Shown: positions 7,841-16,149, counted from the first letter of the stretch. The stretch is 64,000 nt of DNA from Litoribacter populi (GCF_007483685.1 NZ_VMKN01000001.1:3166143-3230142); one strand, 5' to 3'. Notes: generated from the letters alone by a model not told the origin. A program made the numbers and translations.

Positions 7841-8764
7841 ATGTATCAGATTAAAAAATTGATTGTTTGCCTTGATCAGACCGCCTTAGATGAGACCCTG
7901 GTCAAATTTGCCTCATTTGTAGCCTCGATCAACCGTACCGAAAAGGTTTATTTTATCAATGTCATCCGTAATCTCAACATTCCTAAAGAGGTGTTGAAGG
8001 AATTCCCCAACCTAATTGACAACATGGTGTCGGAGCGAAAGACCCAGATGAAGGATGTGGTAGACGAGAATTTTGATCATAACCTTCCAGCTGACATTTC
8101 CTTAGTGGTGAAGGAGGGACAACTTTCCAAAAAAATATTGAAGCTTGCCCATGAGAAGTCTGCGGACATGATTATTGTGGGTAGAAAGGTCAACCTGCCC
8201 GGTACGAGCGTGGTAACGCAGAGGCTTGCAAGAAGAGCGAGTTGCTCGTTGTTGATTGTGCCAGAAGGCAGCGTGCCTAATGCAAATAGAATCCTGGTGC
8301 CAAGTGATTTTTCGGATTACTCCAAAGACGCCATGGAAGAAGCCATACTGATAGCTGAAAAGAATGGAGGTGATGTGGAGATTTTTTGTCAGAACGTGTT
8401 TACGGTTCCTTCCGGCTATCATTTCACGGGGAAAAGTTATCAGGAATTTACCGACATTATGCAAAATCATGCAGAGGTGAATTATAAAAAGTTTATCCGC
8501 AAAATAGACACAAAGGGCATCAACATTACGCCGCTATATACAAAGGACGAGGATGAGGACCCAGTGGAGGATATTTTACAGAAGGCACTTGAGCTCCAGG
8601 TGGACGGAATAATTATCGGAGCGAAAGGCCGAACGGCAGCAACTGCGCTATTTATCGGAAGCCTTGCCGAAAGGCTTATACAGCTTAACGACAAGTTACC
8701 CCTCATGGTCACTCGGCCGAAGGGAAAGAATGCTGGACTGTTGGATTACATTCTTGAAATCTAA
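7841..8764 (+). CDS. Tandem-domain universal stress protein
   Basis: A 307-residue cytoplasmic protein with two UspA domains (about 1-145 and 150-300). The second domain carries G-x2-G-x9-G-S (GAKGRTAATALFIGS), the complete ATP-binding signature of the ATP-binding Usp class. The first has a shorter version (GRKVNLPGTSVV) that may be degenerate, so only one nucleotide site may be functional. Usp proteins help survival under starvation or energy stress; the precise trigger here is unknown. It stands alone, followed by a terminator and then the ECF sigma gene. The intergenic location next to the probable 6S RNA, also a stationary-phase regulator, is notable but may be chance. Confidence 0.93.
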   Translation: MYQIKKLIVCLDQTALDETLVKFASFVASINRTEKVYFINVIRNLNIPKEVLKEFPNLIDNMVSERKTQMKDVVDENFDHNLPADISLVVKEGQLSKKILKLAHEKSADMIIVGRKVNLPGTSVVTQRLARRASCSLLIVPEGSVPNANRILVPSDFSDYSKDAMEEAILIAEKNGGDVEIFCQNVFTVPSGYHFTGKSYQEFTDIMQNHAEVNYKKFIRKIDTKGINITPLYTKDEDEDPVEDILQKALELQVDGIIIGAKGRTAATALFIGSLAERLIQLNDKLPLMVTRPKGKNAGLLDYILEI

Positions 8765-8771
8765 AAACCTT

Positions 8772-8803
8772 AACCTAACGACAGCTTCCGTTAGTTTTTT
8801 TTT
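8772..8803 (+). terminator. Intrinsic terminator after the stress protein gene
   Basis: CTAACG (8775-8780) pairs with CGTTAG (8789-8794) around an 8-nt loop, followed by nine T's. The stem is short, so efficiency is uncertain. Confidence 0.6.
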
Positions 8804-8846
8804 AATCATTTTAAACCCTATCCTCTTTCTATTGTCTAAGGATTCA

Positions 8847-9395
8847 ATGATTGCGACCACAGATCAAGAGCTTTTTGCGTTAATTCAGAATCCTTTTACC
8901 AAAGAAAGAGGTTACCGTATACTTATAGAAACCTATCAGAGAAGGGTTTATGGTATAATTAGGAAAATGGTAATCATCCATGAAGATGCCGATGATCTGA
9001 CCCAGAACACCTTCATCAAGGCGTTTAAAAATCTGGATAAATTTCAGGGGAACTCCACCTTGTTCACTTGGCTTTACAGAATTGCCACCAATGAAAGCTT
9101 GAATTTTCTGGAAAAAAAGAAAAAGCGCTTCTTCTTTTCAATTGAGGACCATCACCAGGTTATGAACACCTATTTGGAAACCTCAGCGGAGATTTCGGGA
9201 AGTGAAATAGAGAAGAAACTGCAAAAGGCATTGCTGACCCTACCTGAAAAACAAAGGCTTGTCTTCAACCTCAAATACTTTGAGGATATGAGCTACGAGG
9301 AAATGTCGCAGGTTACAGAGACTTCTGTGGGTGCCTTGAAAGCCAGTTACCATCATGCTGTGAAAAAAATTGAACAAGATTTGACCACCGAATAA
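8847..9395 (+). CDS. ECF-type RNA polymerase sigma factor
   Basis: A 182-residue sigma-70 family protein with only regions 2 and 4. Region 2 spans about residues 25-92 and includes DADDLTQNTFIKAF (helix 2.2) and the FTWLYRIATNESLNFL promoter-melting segment. Region 4 spans about 125-178 with LPEKQRLVFNLKYFEDMSYEEMS and the recognition helix around VGALKASYHHAVKK. The frame stays open further upstream into the Usp gene, but ATG 8847, preceded by TAAGGA, gives the normal ECF length. It leads a three-gene set with a membrane protein and a CpxP-like protein that probably control it. Confidence 0.93.
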   Translation: MIATTDQELFALIQNPFTKERGYRILIETYQRRVYGIIRKMVIIHEDADDLTQNTFIKAFKNLDKFQGNSTLFTWLYRIATNESLNFLEKKKKRFFFSIEDHHQVMNTYLETSAEISGSEIEKKLQKALLTLPEKQRLVFNLKYFEDMSYEEMSQVTETSVGALKASYHHAVKKIEQDLTTE

Positions 9396-9430
9396 ACCTT
9401 TGACACCGACCCTTGTCTAACAAATTGACT

Positions 9431-9805
9431 ATGAAAAATTTTCCAAAAAATAACATCTTTAAGACACCCGAGGGATACTTCGATCGGTTGCCTGACGAGA
9501 TTTTGGCCCAGAGGGGGCAAAAGGGAAAACAGGTTTTCCTTAAAACCCTGGTGGGAGTTGCCGCAGCCTTAATAATTGGACTGGCGGTAGTTTTCAACCT
9601 CTGGCAGACCGACGAGCCTACCTACACGGCGTCTGCGGAAATGGATGAAGAAATTGAGTTGCTTATCAACAGCGACTTTTGGCAGGCTGAGGACATTCTT
9701 CTCCTTAGCGACAACCCTGATGATATACTTGATAATCTGATAGCCATGGAATGGGAAAACTATGACCTTTACGATGATGTAGATGGCGACGATTGGTGGT
9801 ACTAA
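9431..9805 (+). CDS. Single-pass membrane protein, candidate anti-sigma factor
   Basis: A 124-residue protein with a cytoplasmic N-terminus containing FKTPEGYFDRLPDEIL, a membrane segment at about residues 37-57, and an acidic extracytoplasmic tail ending DDWWY. It has no recognisable zinc anti-sigma HxxxCxxC motif. Its position 35 nt after the ECF sigma gene and its topology (cytosolic tail for sigma capture, outside tail for sensing) make it the likely membrane anti-sigma factor. The same order is common in Bacteroidota. A TTG at 9413 is in frame, but ATG 9431 is preferred. Confidence 0.7.
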   Translation: MKNFPKNNIFKTPEGYFDRLPDEILAQRGQKGKQVFLKTLVGVAAALIIGLAVVFNLWQTDEPTYTASAEMDEEIELLINSDFWQAEDILLLSDNPDDILDNLIAMEWENYDLYDDVDGDDWWY

Positions 9806-9826
9806 ATTGACTGAAATCAAACAACG

Positions 9827-10276
9827 ATGAAAAGAATATTGATTATAGTAATGCTTATTGCAAGCACAGGAAGTGTATGGGCTCAACGTCCCCAAAGAGG
9901 TTATGACAAGGAGAAATTGGAAGCCGCGCGGGTAGCTTTCGTGACTAACCGAATTAACCTCACTCCTTCTCAGGCAGAAAAATTCTGGCCTCTCTACAAC
10001 CAGCATATGGAGGAGCGTTCGGGGTATATGAGAGAAATGTCAGGCATCAATAGGCAGGCTGGAGAAGATATTTCTGATAGTCAGGCCGAAAAGCTTTTGG
10101 AACAAAGATTTCAGATTCAGGAAAAAATGATGCAAAGTGAGAAAACATTCACCAAAAAAATTACCGAGGTGATTTCCCCCGTTCAAGCTTTGCAGCTAAG
10201 TAATGTCAACAGAGACTTTACAAGGCAGCTTTACCGGATGCAACGAGAAGACAGAAGATCTCGGCACAGTAATTGA
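9827..10276 (+). CDS. Periplasmic Spy/CpxP-like 'sensor of ECF-type sigma factor'
   Basis: A 149-residue exported protein: signal peptide about residues 1-19 (cleavage after VWA), then a highly charged all-helical region. LTPSQAEKFWPLY (from about residue 45) is the LTxxQ-type motif of Spy/CpxP proteins, and the remainder is Q/E/K/R-rich helix with a C-terminal MQREDRRSRHSN. In Bacteroidota this small protein downstream of an ECF sigma and a membrane protein is annotated as its sensor. It would sit in the periplasm and modulate the anti-sigma factor. It starts 21 nt after the membrane protein. Confidence 0.82.
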   Translation: MKRILIIVMLIASTGSVWAQRPQRGYDKEKLEAARVAFVTNRINLTPSQAEKFWPLYNQHMEERSGYMREMSGINRQAGEDISDSQAEKLLEQRFQIQEKMMQSEKTFTKKITEVISPVQALQLSNVNRDFTRQLYRMQREDRRSRHSN

Positions 10277-10321
10277 TTTAAACAATATATTATATAGAAA
10301 AAATATTGGTTTAACGAGATT

Positions 10322-10351
10322 AAAAGGAGTTGCTTTAGCAGCTCCTTTTTT
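10322..10351 (+). terminator. Intrinsic terminator ending the ECF operon
   Basis: GGAGTTGC (10326-10333) pairs with GCAGCTCC (10338-10345; one G-T wobble) around a TTTA loop, followed by six T's. Confidence 0.88.
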
Positions 10352-10395
10352 GCGTTTGTGGCCATAACTTTACTTGACATTTGTTAATTTGCATC

Positions 10396-11712
10396 ATGCA
10401 AAACCCGATGACGCTTTTTGAGCTAAACCAGCTAGTAAAACAGACTATTGACAGAAATCTGGCTCCCGCCTATTGGGTGGTGGCCGAAATCAGTGATTTC
10501 AAGGAAGGCGCCCGAGGGCATGCCTATCTGGACTTGGTTGAAAAAACGGGAAACCAAGTTACAGCTAAGATGAGGGCCAATATCTGGGCATTTACCTATC
10601 GAGGTTTGGCCGCAAGGTTTAGGGATCTTACTGGCCAAGGCCTTCAGAATGGTATGAAGGTCCTAGCACAAGTGACGGTGCAGTTTCACGAACTTTATGG
10701 ACTCAGTCTCAATATCCGCGACATTGACCCCAACTTCACCATTGGAGAGAGAGCCAAAAGGAAGCAGGAAATAATTGAGAAGCTTGCCAAATCCGGTCTA
10801 TTGGATACCAATAAGCAATTCCCTTTACCATCGGTACCCCAAAAAGTGGCTATTATCAGTTCGGCTACCGCTGCAGGCTATGGGGATTTTATACAGCAGG
10901 TCGACAACAACCGGCATGGATACAAGCTTCATTATAAATTGTTTCCTGCTACCATGCAAGGACATGATGCTCCGGACTCCATAATTGCCGCCTTGCAAAA
11001 CATACAAGAGGAACAGGAAAACCAGCAGTTTCAACTGGTTATATTGATCCGAGGTGGTGGTGCACAGATTGACATGGACTGTTTTGATGATTATGAGTTG
11101 GCCAAGGCAATTGCCCAAATGAGGATTCCTGTGGTGACAGGCATAGGCCATGAGCGGGATGAATGCATTGCTGACTTGGTAGCCCACACCAAGGTAAAGA
11201 CCCCAACGGCTGTGGCTGAGTTTATCCTTTCCGGATTTCAGGAATTTGAGGAGACATTGAACTATAACCTTAAAAAGATCGAACGGGCGGCCAACTTCTA
11301 CCTAACCAAGGAACAGCAAACTTTGCGGGACAGGGAGCATATCCTTATCAATCTTTTCAAAAACAAGTTGCAGGCTGCCAATCAGTATTTGGATTCTGCG
11401 GCCCGGCATATCAGCACCCAATGTTTGGGTAGGGTTCAGTATAACAATCGGGAGATAGATAATCTATCCGGAAGGCTTCAGCGCCAGGCGAAAATCTTGC
11501 TGCAGCAGGAAGGCACAAAACTGGAGGGCTTAGAAAAAGACTTGAACAGGCTAGATCCGGTGTTTTTCATGAAGCGGGGCTATACCCGGACCGAAAAAGA
11601 AGGGAAATCCATAGAGCAATCAGAGTTGCAAAAAGGTGATCAAATCACAACTTATACTTTAACCAACAAAATAGAAAGTACTATCACAAATATTGAAGAA
11701 CATGGAAAATAG
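10396..11712 (+). CDS. xseA: Exodeoxyribonuclease VII large subunit
   Basis: A 438-residue protein (ATG 10396; an in-frame TTG 15 nt upstream is not needed). Residues 1-100 form the OB-fold that binds single-stranded DNA (FELNQLVKQTIDRNLAPAYWVVAEISDF). About 115-330 is the catalytic domain with the IISSATAAGYGDF segment, LVILIRGGGAQIDMDCFDDYELAKAIA and the conserved VVTGIGHERDECIADLVAHTKVKTPTAVAEF block, where acidic and His residues form the nuclease site. A coiled-coil arm and the small domain follow. Its partner xseB overlaps the end. The enzyme degrades single-stranded DNA to acid-soluble fragments and acts in repair. Confidence 0.97.
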   Translation: MQNPMTLFELNQLVKQTIDRNLAPAYWVVAEISDFKEGARGHAYLDLVEKTGNQVTAKMRANIWAFTYRGLAARFRDLTGQGLQNGMKVLAQVTVQFHELYGLSLNIRDIDPNFTIGERAKRKQEIIEKLAKSGLLDTNKQFPLPSVPQKVAIISSATAAGYGDFIQQVDNNRHGYKLHYKLFPATMQGHDAPDSIIAALQNIQEEQENQQFQLVILIRGGGAQIDMDCFDDYELAKAIAQMRIPVVTGIGHERDECIADLVAHTKVKTPTAVAEFILSGFQEFEETLNYNLKKIERAANFYLTKEQQTLRDREHILINLFKNKLQAANQYLDSAARHISTQCLGRVQYNNREIDNLSGRLQRQAKILLQQEGTKLEGLEKDLNRLDPVFFMKRGYTRTEKEGKSIEQSELQKGDQITTYTLTNKIESTITNIEEHGK

Positions 11713-11899
11713 CATCAGTTACGACCAGGCACTGGCCCGAATAGAGGAAATCGTCCAGTCATTGGAGCAGGACAATAAAGGCATAGACGAGTTGTCAGCG
11801 ATGGTCAAAGAGGCCAGCGGCTTGATCAAAAGCTGCAAGTCCAGACTCAAGATGACTGAAGAGGATATCTTGAAGGCTTTTGAGGAGAAAGAGGGGTGA
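11702..11899 (+). CDS. xseB: Exodeoxyribonuclease VII small subunit
   Basis: A 65-residue protein with the SYDQALARIEEIVQSLEQ start and the GIDELSAMVKEASGLIKSCKSRLKMTEEDI helical repeat typical of XseB. It overlaps the end of xseA by 11 nt in another frame, a coupling expected for a complex with fixed subunit ratio (several small per large subunit). ATG 11702 is chosen over the upstream TTG. Slightly shorter than the usual 70-80 residues. Confidence 0.95.
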   Translation: MENSISYDQALARIEEIVQSLEQDNKGIDELSAMVKEASGLIKSCKSRLKMTEEDILKAFEEKEG

Positions 11900-11911
11900 T
11901 TATTAATAAAA

Positions 11912-11952
11912 CCTGCCAGGTTTAATCAAAAAGGTCGAGAAAACCTGGCAGG
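11912..11952 (-). terminator. Terminator between xseB and the carbonic anhydrase gene
   Basis: A perfect 12-bp stem (CCTGCCAGGTTT with AAACCTGGCAGG) with a 17-nt loop. Read on the minus strand it ends in TTTTATT, so it mainly serves the minus-strand gene, but it can also stop xseB transcripts. Confidence 0.8.
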
Positions 11953-11958
11953 ATTAGC

Positions 11959-12474
11959 TTATTCATCTTTAAACCACTGAGCGTACATTGGATAGTTATT
12001 GGAAGTTCTTTCAATTACCTCCTTCATGTTGTCACCGGTGTCTTTGACTTTTTTGGCTGGCATGCCGGCGTAAATGCTATTAGCTTCCACCACGGTATTG
12101 GCAAGCACTACTGCTCCGGCGGCAATGACGGCTCCACTGTGGACCACTGCCCCATCCATCACGATTGCTCCCATTCCTATTAATACATTGTCATGAATTG
12201 TGCAGCCGTGGACTATAGCGTTGTGGGCTATAGACACCCTGCTGCCAATGTAAGTACCAGCCTTTTGATAGGTGCAGTGGATCACTGCTCCGTCTTGTAT
12301 ATTCGTATAATCACCGATTCGGATTTCATGGACGTCGCCTCTGACTACGGCGTTGAACCAGACGGTACAGTTTTCTCCCATAATGACATCTCCCACTACG
12401 GTAGCATTTTCAGCCAGCCAGCAATCTTTTCCGAATTGGGGAGCATGTCCCCTTACACTTCTGATTAATGCCAT
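11959..12474 (-). CDS. Gamma-carbonic-anhydrase-like protein (left-handed beta-helix)
   Basis: A 171-residue protein built of hexapeptide turns. Residues matching the gamma-CA set are visible: R46-G47-D48, Q60-D61, and three candidate zinc ligands H66, H84, H89 (IHCTYQ and SIAHNAIVHG). A helical C-terminal tail follows (EVIERTSNNYPMYAQWF). The family includes CaiE/PaaY-like and YrdA proteins; whether this one hydrates CO2 needs assay because many YrdA-type members are weak. It is convergent with xseB and divergent from the YceI gene. The full ligand set is present. Confidence 0.92.
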   Translation of the reverse strand: MALIRSVRGHAPQFGKDCWLAENATVVGDVIMGENCTVWFNAVVRGDVHEIRIGDYTNIQDGAVIHCTYQKAGTYIGSRVSIAHNAIVHGCTIHDNVLIGMGAIVMDGAVVHSGAVIAAGAVVLANTVVEANSIYAGMPAKKVKDTGDNMKEVIERTSNNYPMYAQWFKDE

Positions 12475-12503
12475 ATTTTGTTATAATTATCCGCTATGAT
12501 GCT

Positions 12504-12553
12504 AGGAAAGACCGAAGACCGAAGACCGAAGACACGGAAGACCGAAACTACGG
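12504..12553. repeat. Intergenic GACCGAA repeat
   Basis: Four or five copies of GACCGAA(GA) in the divergent gap between the carbonic anhydrase and YceI genes, of the same family as 4157-4233 and 54002-54030. Confidence 0.75.
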
Positions 12554-12736
12554 CCAATCTAGCTTTAGATCAAGAATCCGCCAATTTTACATGTATACCA
12601 GTGCTATTACGGACGTTTTATTTTTATTTTGGGTAAATCTACTTTTTTTATATTATTTCTGGAACTTTACCATAGCATTTTGAATTTACATGTATATACA
12701 TTAATTTTACCCGTACATAAAATCAAACATTCTATT

Positions 12737-13456
12737 ATGAGAGTTTTAAAAATGACAGGATTGGCTTTGGCCACCGGATTGATGCTCGCTTCTTGCGACC
12801 AGGGAAACACTGTAGAGACCAGAGATGCCCAGGATGTGGCCAATGGTGAAGGTGTAGCTTACACAGTAAACACTGAGGCTAGCCAAGTGACCTGGACGGG
12901 TTACAAGCCTGCAGGAAAGCATTATGGAACTATCGCCATCAAGGATGGTGAATTGAATGTGGACGGCAACAATATCACTGGTGGCCGTTTTGTGATGGAT
13001 CTTACCGCCCTCGAAATCGAAGATTTGAAAGGTGATGAGGAAAACTACCAAAAGCTGTACGGACACCTTCAGTCTGCAGACTTTTTCGATGCTGAGAACC
13101 ACCCTGAGGCGGTATTTGAAGTGACAGAAGTAGAGCCATTTACTTCAGCTTCTGACATTGAAGATCAGGATGAATTTGAAACAGACAACACCCCGAAGTC
13201 AAGTTCAGAGCAAGCTGTTGATAATCCTACTCACTGGATTTCTGGCAACTTGACTATGAGAGGAAATACCAAAAACATCAAATTCCCAGCTAGAGTTAAC
13301 GTCAATGATGGCGCAGTATCTGCAGTAGCGGGTTTCAATATTGACAGAACTCAGTGGAAAGTTGCCTATGGTGACGAGAGCTCTGTTGGTAACAAAGCAA
13401 AAGACACGTTCATTTACAACACTGTGAACGTTGGGTTTGAGTTGAATGCCAATTAA
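12737..13456 (+). CDS. YceI family lipoprotein
   Basis: A 239-residue lipoprotein: lipobox LASC with Cys20. The mature region carries the YceI lipocalin-like beta barrel: SQVTWTGYKPAGKHYGTIAIKDGELNVDGNNITGGRFVMDLTALE near the start and a WISGNLTMRGNTKNIKFP block, ending FIYNTVNVGFELNAN. YceI proteins bind isoprenoid-like lipids in the periplasm (known for homologues); the ligand here is unknown. The open frame starts at 12629, but ATG 12737 gives the lipobox at a normal distance and is preferred. A terminator follows. Confidence 0.93.
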   Translation: MRVLKMTGLALATGLMLASCDQGNTVETRDAQDVANGEGVAYTVNTEASQVTWTGYKPAGKHYGTIAIKDGELNVDGNNITGGRFVMDLTALEIEDLKGDEENYQKLYGHLQSADFFDAENHPEAVFEVTEVEPFTSASDIEDQDEFETDNTPKSSSEQAVDNPTHWISGNLTMRGNTKNIKFPARVNVNDGAVSAVAGFNIDRTQWKVAYGDESSVGNKAKDTFIYNTVNVGFELNAN

Positions 13457-13475
13457 TTAGACACATACCAATTTA

Positions 13476-13510
13476 GAAAGGGAGGCTGAAAGGCTTCCCT
13501 TTCTTTTTTT
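13476..13510 (+). terminator. Intrinsic terminator after the YceI gene
   Basis: An 11-bp stem (13476-13486 with 13493-13503; one G-T wobble) around a 6-nt loop, followed by seven T's. Confidence 0.88.
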
Positions 13511-13527
13511 AGTAGTATTTTTACAGG

Positions 13528-14760
13528 ATGGTCAAACTTGTTAAATCCGATTATGACACAAAGGACTTTGTAAAAATCCTTGATTGGGCATGTACTAAAT
13601 ATCCTTTTTCAGCTTATTTTACTTCCAACGATATTCCTTATCCGCATGGGGGTTTCAAGCAGGTATTATTTGCAGGAACCACCACCATCCCTTTTGAAGA
13701 AATCAAAGACAATGAAGACCTAGTGGGAATTTTATCCTATGACCTAAAGAACAGATTTGAAAAGCTGCAAAGCCATAACCCTACCATCCTCTCTCACCCC
13801 GAAAGCCTTTTTTTCCGTCCGGAATTAAAAATTGAGTTTGATAAAGAATCACTCACGATCCATGGCGAGGACCCTGAGAATGTCTGGGAGCAAATCCTTG
13901 AGAAAGTTTACAAGCCAAAAAAGAACAAGATCTCCTCTCTTACTGCTCTTACTTCAAAACAGAAGTATCTTGAAAGTGTGGAGCATATCAAAAGGCACAT
14001 TATAGAAGGTGACATTTACGAAATGAATTATTGCATGGCATTTCAAGCGGAAGTCAGCAGCCTCTCCCCTATTGATTTATTTCGAAAGCTAAGTACCAAA
14101 TCCCCTATGCCATTTGCTGCCTTCTTCAAGGCCAACAACCAGTACCTAATATGTGCTTCGCCTGAAAGATTTATTAAAAAAACGGGAAGCAAATTAATTG
14201 CCCAACCAATTAAGGGGACTGCCAAGCGTGGAAAGGATGAAGTAGAGGATCAAAGTTTAAAGACGGCCCTGCTAAATTCAGAAAAGGAGCGGGCTGAGAA
14301 TTTGATGATCGTAGACTTGATGCGCAATGACCTGAGCAGGGTTTCCCAAACCGGGTCGGTGAAAGTTGAAGAGCTTTTCGGGATCTACACGTTCAAAAAT
14401 CTCCATCAAATGATCAGCACGGTAGCTTCAGAAGTAAATGATGGGGTTTCTTTTCATGAAATTATTTCCAAAACCTTTCCCATGGGCAGTATGACGGGAG
14501 CCCCAAAGATCAAATGCATGGAGCTTATAGAGCAATATGAGGATTTTAGAAGAGGCTGGTATTCTGGAAGTCTGGGGTATATGGAGAAAAATGGAGATTT
14601 CGATTTCAATGTCATCATTAGAAGTATTTTTTATGATGAAAAGATTGGTCAGTTGTACTTTGCAGTTGGTAGTGCGATCACTTTCGATGCAGAGCCTGAA
14701 GCTGAATATCAGGAATGTCTTTTAAAGGCGAAAGCCATAATTCAAATACTAGAGGGGTAG
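13528..14760 (+). CDS. pabB: Aminodeoxychorismate synthase component I
   Basis: A 410-residue chorismate-binding enzyme. Seen motifs: GDIYEMNYCMAF (residues about 161-172), SPERF, PIKGTAKRG (227-235, the Lys229 form typical of PabB where TrpE and MenF differ), DLMRNDLSRV, and the C-terminal AITFDAEPEAEYQECLLKA. The product is 4-amino-4-deoxychorismate for folate. A glutamine amidotransferase (PabA) and lyase (PabC) are not adjacent. Shorter than the ~450 residues of many homologues at the N-terminus but intact in the catalytic half. It starts 18 nt after the T-run of the YceI terminator. Confidence 0.9.
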   Translation: MVKLVKSDYDTKDFVKILDWACTKYPFSAYFTSNDIPYPHGGFKQVLFAGTTTIPFEEIKDNEDLVGILSYDLKNRFEKLQSHNPTILSHPESLFFRPELKIEFDKESLTIHGEDPENVWEQILEKVYKPKKNKISSLTALTSKQKYLESVEHIKRHIIEGDIYEMNYCMAFQAEVSSLSPIDLFRKLSTKSPMPFAAFFKANNQYLICASPERFIKKTGSKLIAQPIKGTAKRGKDEVEDQSLKTALLNSEKERAENLMIVDLMRNDLSRVSQTGSVKVEELFGIYTFKNLHQMISTVASEVNDGVSFHEIISKTFPMGSMTGAPKIKCMELIEQYEDFRRGWYSGSLGYMEKNGDFDFNVIIRSIFYDEKIGQLYFAVGSAITFDAEPEAEYQECLLKAKAIIQILEG

Positions 14761-14763
14761 AAA

Positions 14764-14790
14764 AAACCCCAGCTCAGGGAGTTGGGGTTT
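14764..14790 (-). terminator. Terminator between pabB and the NlpE-like gene
   Basis: An 11-bp stem (one G-T wobble) around CAGGG. T's follow on the minus strand, so it ends the NlpE-like transcript and sits right at the pabB stop. Confidence 0.75.
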
Positions 14791-14829
14791 AAAAAATTAA
14801 ACTTATTGTTACAAGTAGGAATAAGTAAA

Positions 14830-15318
14830 TCAATCTTCTCTTCTAAGTTGGAGGTCATAAGTGAGGCCTGTTTCCTCATCATCCTCCACAAGTTTTTCAC
14901 GGTCAGCACCGAGAACTCTTAGTTCACCGTTTTCTTGCAGCCAAAAATATCTTGGGTTTTCAGTTCCTGGATTCAATTGGTAAACCACGGCTTCAGCATC
15001 ACCTCTATAGCCAGTGAGTCTGGCATAAATGCCTTCCAATTCTTCTTCAATATCACCTTGAGCTGTGTTTCTGTGGACGGTTCTTATTCTATAGTCGTTG
15101 GTTTCTTGTATACTGTCTTTTTCCAGCCACAGGGTAACCTCAATTTTATCGCAGTCTATACAAGGAATTTCACCTTCAAAAATTAGCCATTGCTCCGTGG
15201 TTCTTTCTTGAATGGGTTCTGCAATTTCTTGCAATCCGCCATTGTCTTCACGGTTTTCACCATTACCGCAGGAAGCCAAAAGAATTATACTGAATAAAGC
15301 TATTGAAAGTCTATACAT
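14830..15318 (-). CDS. NlpE-like lipoprotein
   Basis: A 162-residue lipoprotein (LLASC, Cys17). The core has EWQ..FEGEIPCIDCDKIEVTLWLEKDS: the FxGxxPCxDCxxI motif of the NlpE N-terminal domain, with C53/C56 as the CxxC pair. In enterics NlpE senses lipoprotein or copper and disulfide stress and signals to CpxA. No Cpx system is visible here, so only the domain match is claimed. Gene after it in the same direction order: the pair at 15345-16036 lies upstream. Confidence 0.72.
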   Translation of the reverse strand: MYRLSIALFSIILLASCGNGENREDNGGLQEIAEPIQERTTEQWLIFEGEIPCIDCDKIEVTLWLEKDSIQETNDYRIRTVHRNTAQGDIEEELEGIYARLTGYRGDAEAVVYQLNPGTENPRYFWLQENGELRVLGADREKLVEDDEETGLTYDLQLRRED

Positions 15319-15344
15319 GAGTTTGGGGGTTTGAGTTAAAGAAA

Positions 15345-15683
15345 TTATACTTCCGGCTGTCTGGAATGGGCAGCGGGAATGTTTATAAATTCTTTGAACC
15401 GGAGTTCCTTACTCAGCTTGATATTAATAATTTCCCTTGCCTGCAGACATGCCATAGAAAAAGATTCAGAGATGACATCCACTCTGAATTCATTATGGAT
15501 CATGTTGATTTTGACAGTGAAGCCAAACTTTGATCTGCTTTCACTGATAATTTTTTTGACGTCTACATAGACATCCATTAAAAACGGAAGATCTTTTTTA
15601 TCAAAAGAAAAAGTAGATTTCACTTGATCTAACAAGGAAGTTTCAGAAAAACTTGGTGAGAAGTTGATGGTCGGTTCTATCAT
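15345..15683 (-). CDS. Hypothetical protein (112 aa), overlaps its upstream partner
   Basis: No family recognised. The protein is compact and soluble, with MDVYVDVKKIISESRSKFGFTVKINMIHNEFRVDVISESFSMACLQAREIINIKLS in the middle, a pattern of strand-helix that could be a ferredoxin-like or PHP-like fold. Its ATG overlaps the stop of the preceding gene in ATGA form (4 nt), which indicates translational coupling and a shared function. It lies 27 nt from the NlpE-like gene start. Confidence 0.6.
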   Translation of the reverse strand: MIEPTINFSPSFSETSLLDQVKSTFSFDKKDLPFLMDVYVDVKKIISESRSKFGFTVKINMIHNEFRVDVISESFSMACLQAREIINIKLSKELRFKEFINIPAAHSRQPEV

Positions 15684-16036
15684 GATAATCTATTTTGATA
15701 AAGTTCATGTTCAGTAATTATAGCTATGATTTCGTCAAAGTCATTTTCTATCATACCAAACACCATCTGGTGATTGGTTTCGGTAGCTTGGTTGTAAGTT
15801 GCACCTCTAAAATTTATCAGGTTTTCGAGTACCTGTAGGTCTTCGGGAAAAGTATTGTATCGGGTGAGCTCATCTGCTGCCTGTCCGATTTCCTGAAGAT
15901 TTTCATAAACGGTATCTTTGACCTGTTCGTTGGCCTCAAAAGTTTGATAATCCATACCCTTTACTTGGGCGAGTACTTCTCCTAAAAGATCTACTATCCG
16001 TACTAAGTGTTGGTTTATTATTTCTTGATTGTCCAT
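15680..16036 (-). CDS. Hypothetical helical protein, weakly HepT/DUF86-like
   Basis: A 118-residue, all-helical protein (ATG 16036; the 5 extra codons from a TTG upstream are not favoured). The string YENLQEIGQAADELTR followed by LENLINFRGATYNQ loosely recalls the IGEAAxxL and RNxxxH region of HepT/DUF86 toxins, but the His of the RNase motif is replaced by N/Q and the matching MNT antidote is absent. I therefore keep it hypothetical. First gene of the overlapping pair and divergent from dinB with a 113-nt gap. Confidence 0.55.
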   Translation of the reverse strand: MDNQEIINQHLVRIVDLLGEVLAQVKGMDYQTFEANEQVKDTVYENLQEIGQAADELTRYNTFPEDLQVLENLINFRGATYNQATETNHQMVFGMIENDFDEIIAIITEHELYQNRLS

Positions 16037-16149
16037 AGGTAAAACTAACAATGAGAAAAACTATTTGTTTTAATTGAAAGATTTATTTTACCAATCAATA
16101 CCAATTCCGTACCGAGTTTGAAATATACAAGGTTTTTATTAAATAAAAA

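Noticed and set aside
8664-8846. Extended start of the ECF sigma factor inside the Usp gene
   Set aside because: The extension overlaps the Usp coding region and the terminator; the ATG at 8847 gives the normal ECF length.
12629-12736. Longer N-terminus of the YceI protein
   Set aside because: It would bury the lipobox 36 residues inside the protein; ATG 12737 fits the lipoprotein signal.
15680-16036. Firm HepT toxin annotation
   Set aside because: The RNase His is not present and no MNT-type antitoxin is adjacent; kept as hypothetical with a note.
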